Origin: an uncultured Clostridia bacterium
Lineage (GTDB): Bacteria; Bacillota; Clostridia; Christensenellales; Borkfalkiaceae
Length of the DNA stretch: 64,000 nucleotides
NCBI GenBank assembly: GCA_944372575.1
Contig: CALVZS010000006.1
Coordinates: 19,028-83,027, forward strand
Direction of reading: 5' to 3'
Shown: piece after piece, positions 63,579 to 64,000 of the stretch
Layout: the number at the start of each line of letters is the position of its first letter
How positions within the stretch are numbered: position 1 is the stretch's first letter
Position numbers and translations under genes: made by a program
Notes under the pieces: generated by a model
The model's database searches: none
Seen by the model: the letters and a program-made list of their open reading frames with translations, nothing else
What the model was told of the DNA's origin: nothing

Positions 63579-63613
63579 CAGACCCCGAAAGTTTCGGGGT
63601 CTGTTATTTTTCA
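63579..63613 (+). terminator. Terminator of the phage-head cassette
   Basis: Stem of 11 bp (63579-63589 with 63593-63603), loop AGT, followed by TTATTTTT. It closes the operon and separates it from the tRNA promoter. Confidence 0.9.
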
Positions 63614-63636
63614 TTGAAAATTCGGACGATTTTGGG

Positions 63637-63665
63637 TTGACATCGGCGGGGAAATATAGTATAAT
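63637..63665 (+). promoter_or_regulatory. Promoter of the tRNA-Ala gene
   Basis: TTGACA (63637-63642), 17-base spacer, TATAAT (63660-63665); the tRNA 5' end follows 12 bases after the -10 box, giving a leader of only about 5-6 bases. Confidence 0.9.
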
Positions 63666-63677
63666 CACCTTGCCGAT

Positions 63678-63753
63678 GGGGTTATAGCGCAGTTGGTAGC
63701 GCGTTTGAATGGCATTCAAAAGGTCAGGGGTTCGACTCCCCTTAGCTCCACCA
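63678..63753 (+). tRNA. tRNA-Ala (anticodon GGC)
   Basis: A 76-base tRNA with encoded CCA. Acceptor GGGGTTA pairs with TAGCTCC (two G-U pairs), the anticodon stem TTTGA/TCAAA encloses the loop ATGGCAT with anticodon GGC, and the T-loop is TTCGACT between AGGGG and CCCCT. It reads GCC/GCU alanine codons. It is transcribed alone. Confidence 0.97.
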
Positions 63754-63762
63754 AGTCAAAAT

Positions 63763-63808
63763 AATCCGAACCTTTTGGTAACAACCGATTGGTTCGGATT
63801 TATTTTTT
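63763..63808 (+). terminator. Terminator of the tRNA-Ala gene
   Basis: Perfect 10-bp stem (AATCCGAACC 63763-63772 with GGTTCGGATT 63791-63800), followed by TATTTTTT. It begins nine bases after the CCA end. Confidence 0.85.
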
Positions 63809-63826
63809 GGCTTTGAGTTGATTTGA

Positions 63827-63855
63827 TTGACATATTTTGACTGAGAAAGTATAAT
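63827..63855 (+). promoter_or_regulatory. Consensus promoter in the AT-rich tract after the tRNA
   Basis: TTGACA (63827-63832), 17-base spacer, TATAAT (63850-63855). Both boxes are perfect. No ORF starts before the window ends, so the transcript could be an RNA or a gene that begins beyond 64000. Confidence 0.8.
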
Positions 63856-63912
63856 AGATGTACTCTATATGTAGATTTAGAGGTGCTGAATTTCTGTCAA
63901 GTATTTATACAC

Positions 63913-63930
63913 GATTTCTCGCGAGAAATC
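63913..63930. promoter_or_regulatory. 18-bp perfect palindrome downstream of the promoter
   Basis: GATTTCTCGCGAGAAATC, a perfect palindrome lying 58 bases downstream of the -10 box. It could be an operator for a dimeric repressor or a hairpin in the transcript. No other copy is in the window. Confidence 0.5.
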
Positions 63931-64000
63931 CACTATAAAGCTTGAGAATGTGTGAGACGATTGTCTGCAACAAGTAAATGGTTGCATATAAGTTGTTATC

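Noticed and set aside
54700..63613. Ordinary complete prophage
   Set aside because: No integrase, repressor, replication, tail, or lysis genes between the surface protein and the tRNA; the operon ends with a terminator.
63678..63753. tRNA-Ala as attachment site of the head cassette
   Set aside because: The cassette lies 5' of the tRNA with an intact tRNA promoter between; elements using tRNA 3' ends lie on the other side. The AT-rich tract downstream is the better candidate.

Overview
The window is about 63.8 kb of compact, G+C-rich (roughly 60% by eye) bacterial chromosome followed by the start of an AT-rich tract. Gene order points to a clostridial Firmicute: ispG–polC-like–rimP–nusA–ylxR–ylxQ–infB–rbfA–nrnA–truB–ribF, dgt–dnaG–rpoD–trmK–nif3, a ylbJ homologue, DegV and YlxR. 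A gut member of Clostridia is my best guess; genus-level placement is not possible from the sequence alone. Promoters of the TTGACA-N17-TATAAT type are easy to see, and translational coupling (ATGA, TAATG) is the rule.

Layout. 1–11.3 kb: end of ispG, a PolC-like protein reduced to its N-terminal/OB/exonuclease part, then the translation-factor operon and ribF, a DUF3267 protease-like protein and a TIM-barrel endonuclease-IV-like protein. 11.4–15.4 kb: M24 peptidase, efp, dtd, a PhnP-like hydrolase and a Cof-type HAD phosphatase. 15.4–22.9 kb: a membrane protein on the opposite strand, then patatin, ComEC-like hydrolase and the shikimate run aroC-aroB-aroE-aroQ-aroK-SDR. 23–34.2 kb: dgt-dnaG-rpoD-trmK-nif3, alr, MTHFS, rsmD-coaD, DAHP synthase and prephenate dehydratase. 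34.2–40.8 kb: ylbJ, a second patatin, rarA, a cluster of three small zinc-ribbon membrane proteins with an XRE regulator, a DUF697-like protein and a nitroreductase. 40.9–52 kb: tkt and a phosphohexomutase, degV, a DUF4430/ECF transporter pair, proS, asnS, a nucleoside-hydrolase-like protein and a GH43 glycosidase.

52–63.5 kb is the most unusual part. A large secreted beta-rich membrane-anchored protein precedes a compact phage-head cassette: ArpU-like regulator, TerL, TerS-like fragment, P22-type portal, scaffold, major capsid protein, two connector/neck-type proteins and a small helical protein, closed by a terminator. An antisense signal-peptide/TM gene sits inside it. No integrase, tail-tip, lysis or repressor gene is present, and base composition looks like the host, so I read it as a domesticated or cargo-type podovirus-like head cassette rather than a normal prophage.

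A tRNA-Ala(GGC) follows, with its own promoter and terminator. Composition drops sharply to AT-rich just past the tRNA 3' end, as expected for an element integrated at a tRNA. The last ~190 bases hold a strong promoter and an 18-bp perfect palindrome.

Pathway logic: the window encodes DAHP synthase, AroB, AroQ, AroE, AroK and AroC (only 5-enolpyruvylshikimate-3-phosphate synthase, AroA, is not seen) and PheA toward phenylalanine. Several genes (the M24 peptidase at 11417, the nucleoside-hydrolase-like gene at 49985, the large surface protein starting at 54519) have a TATAAT box exactly six bases before the start codon and no Shine-Dalgarno site, so they look leaderless.
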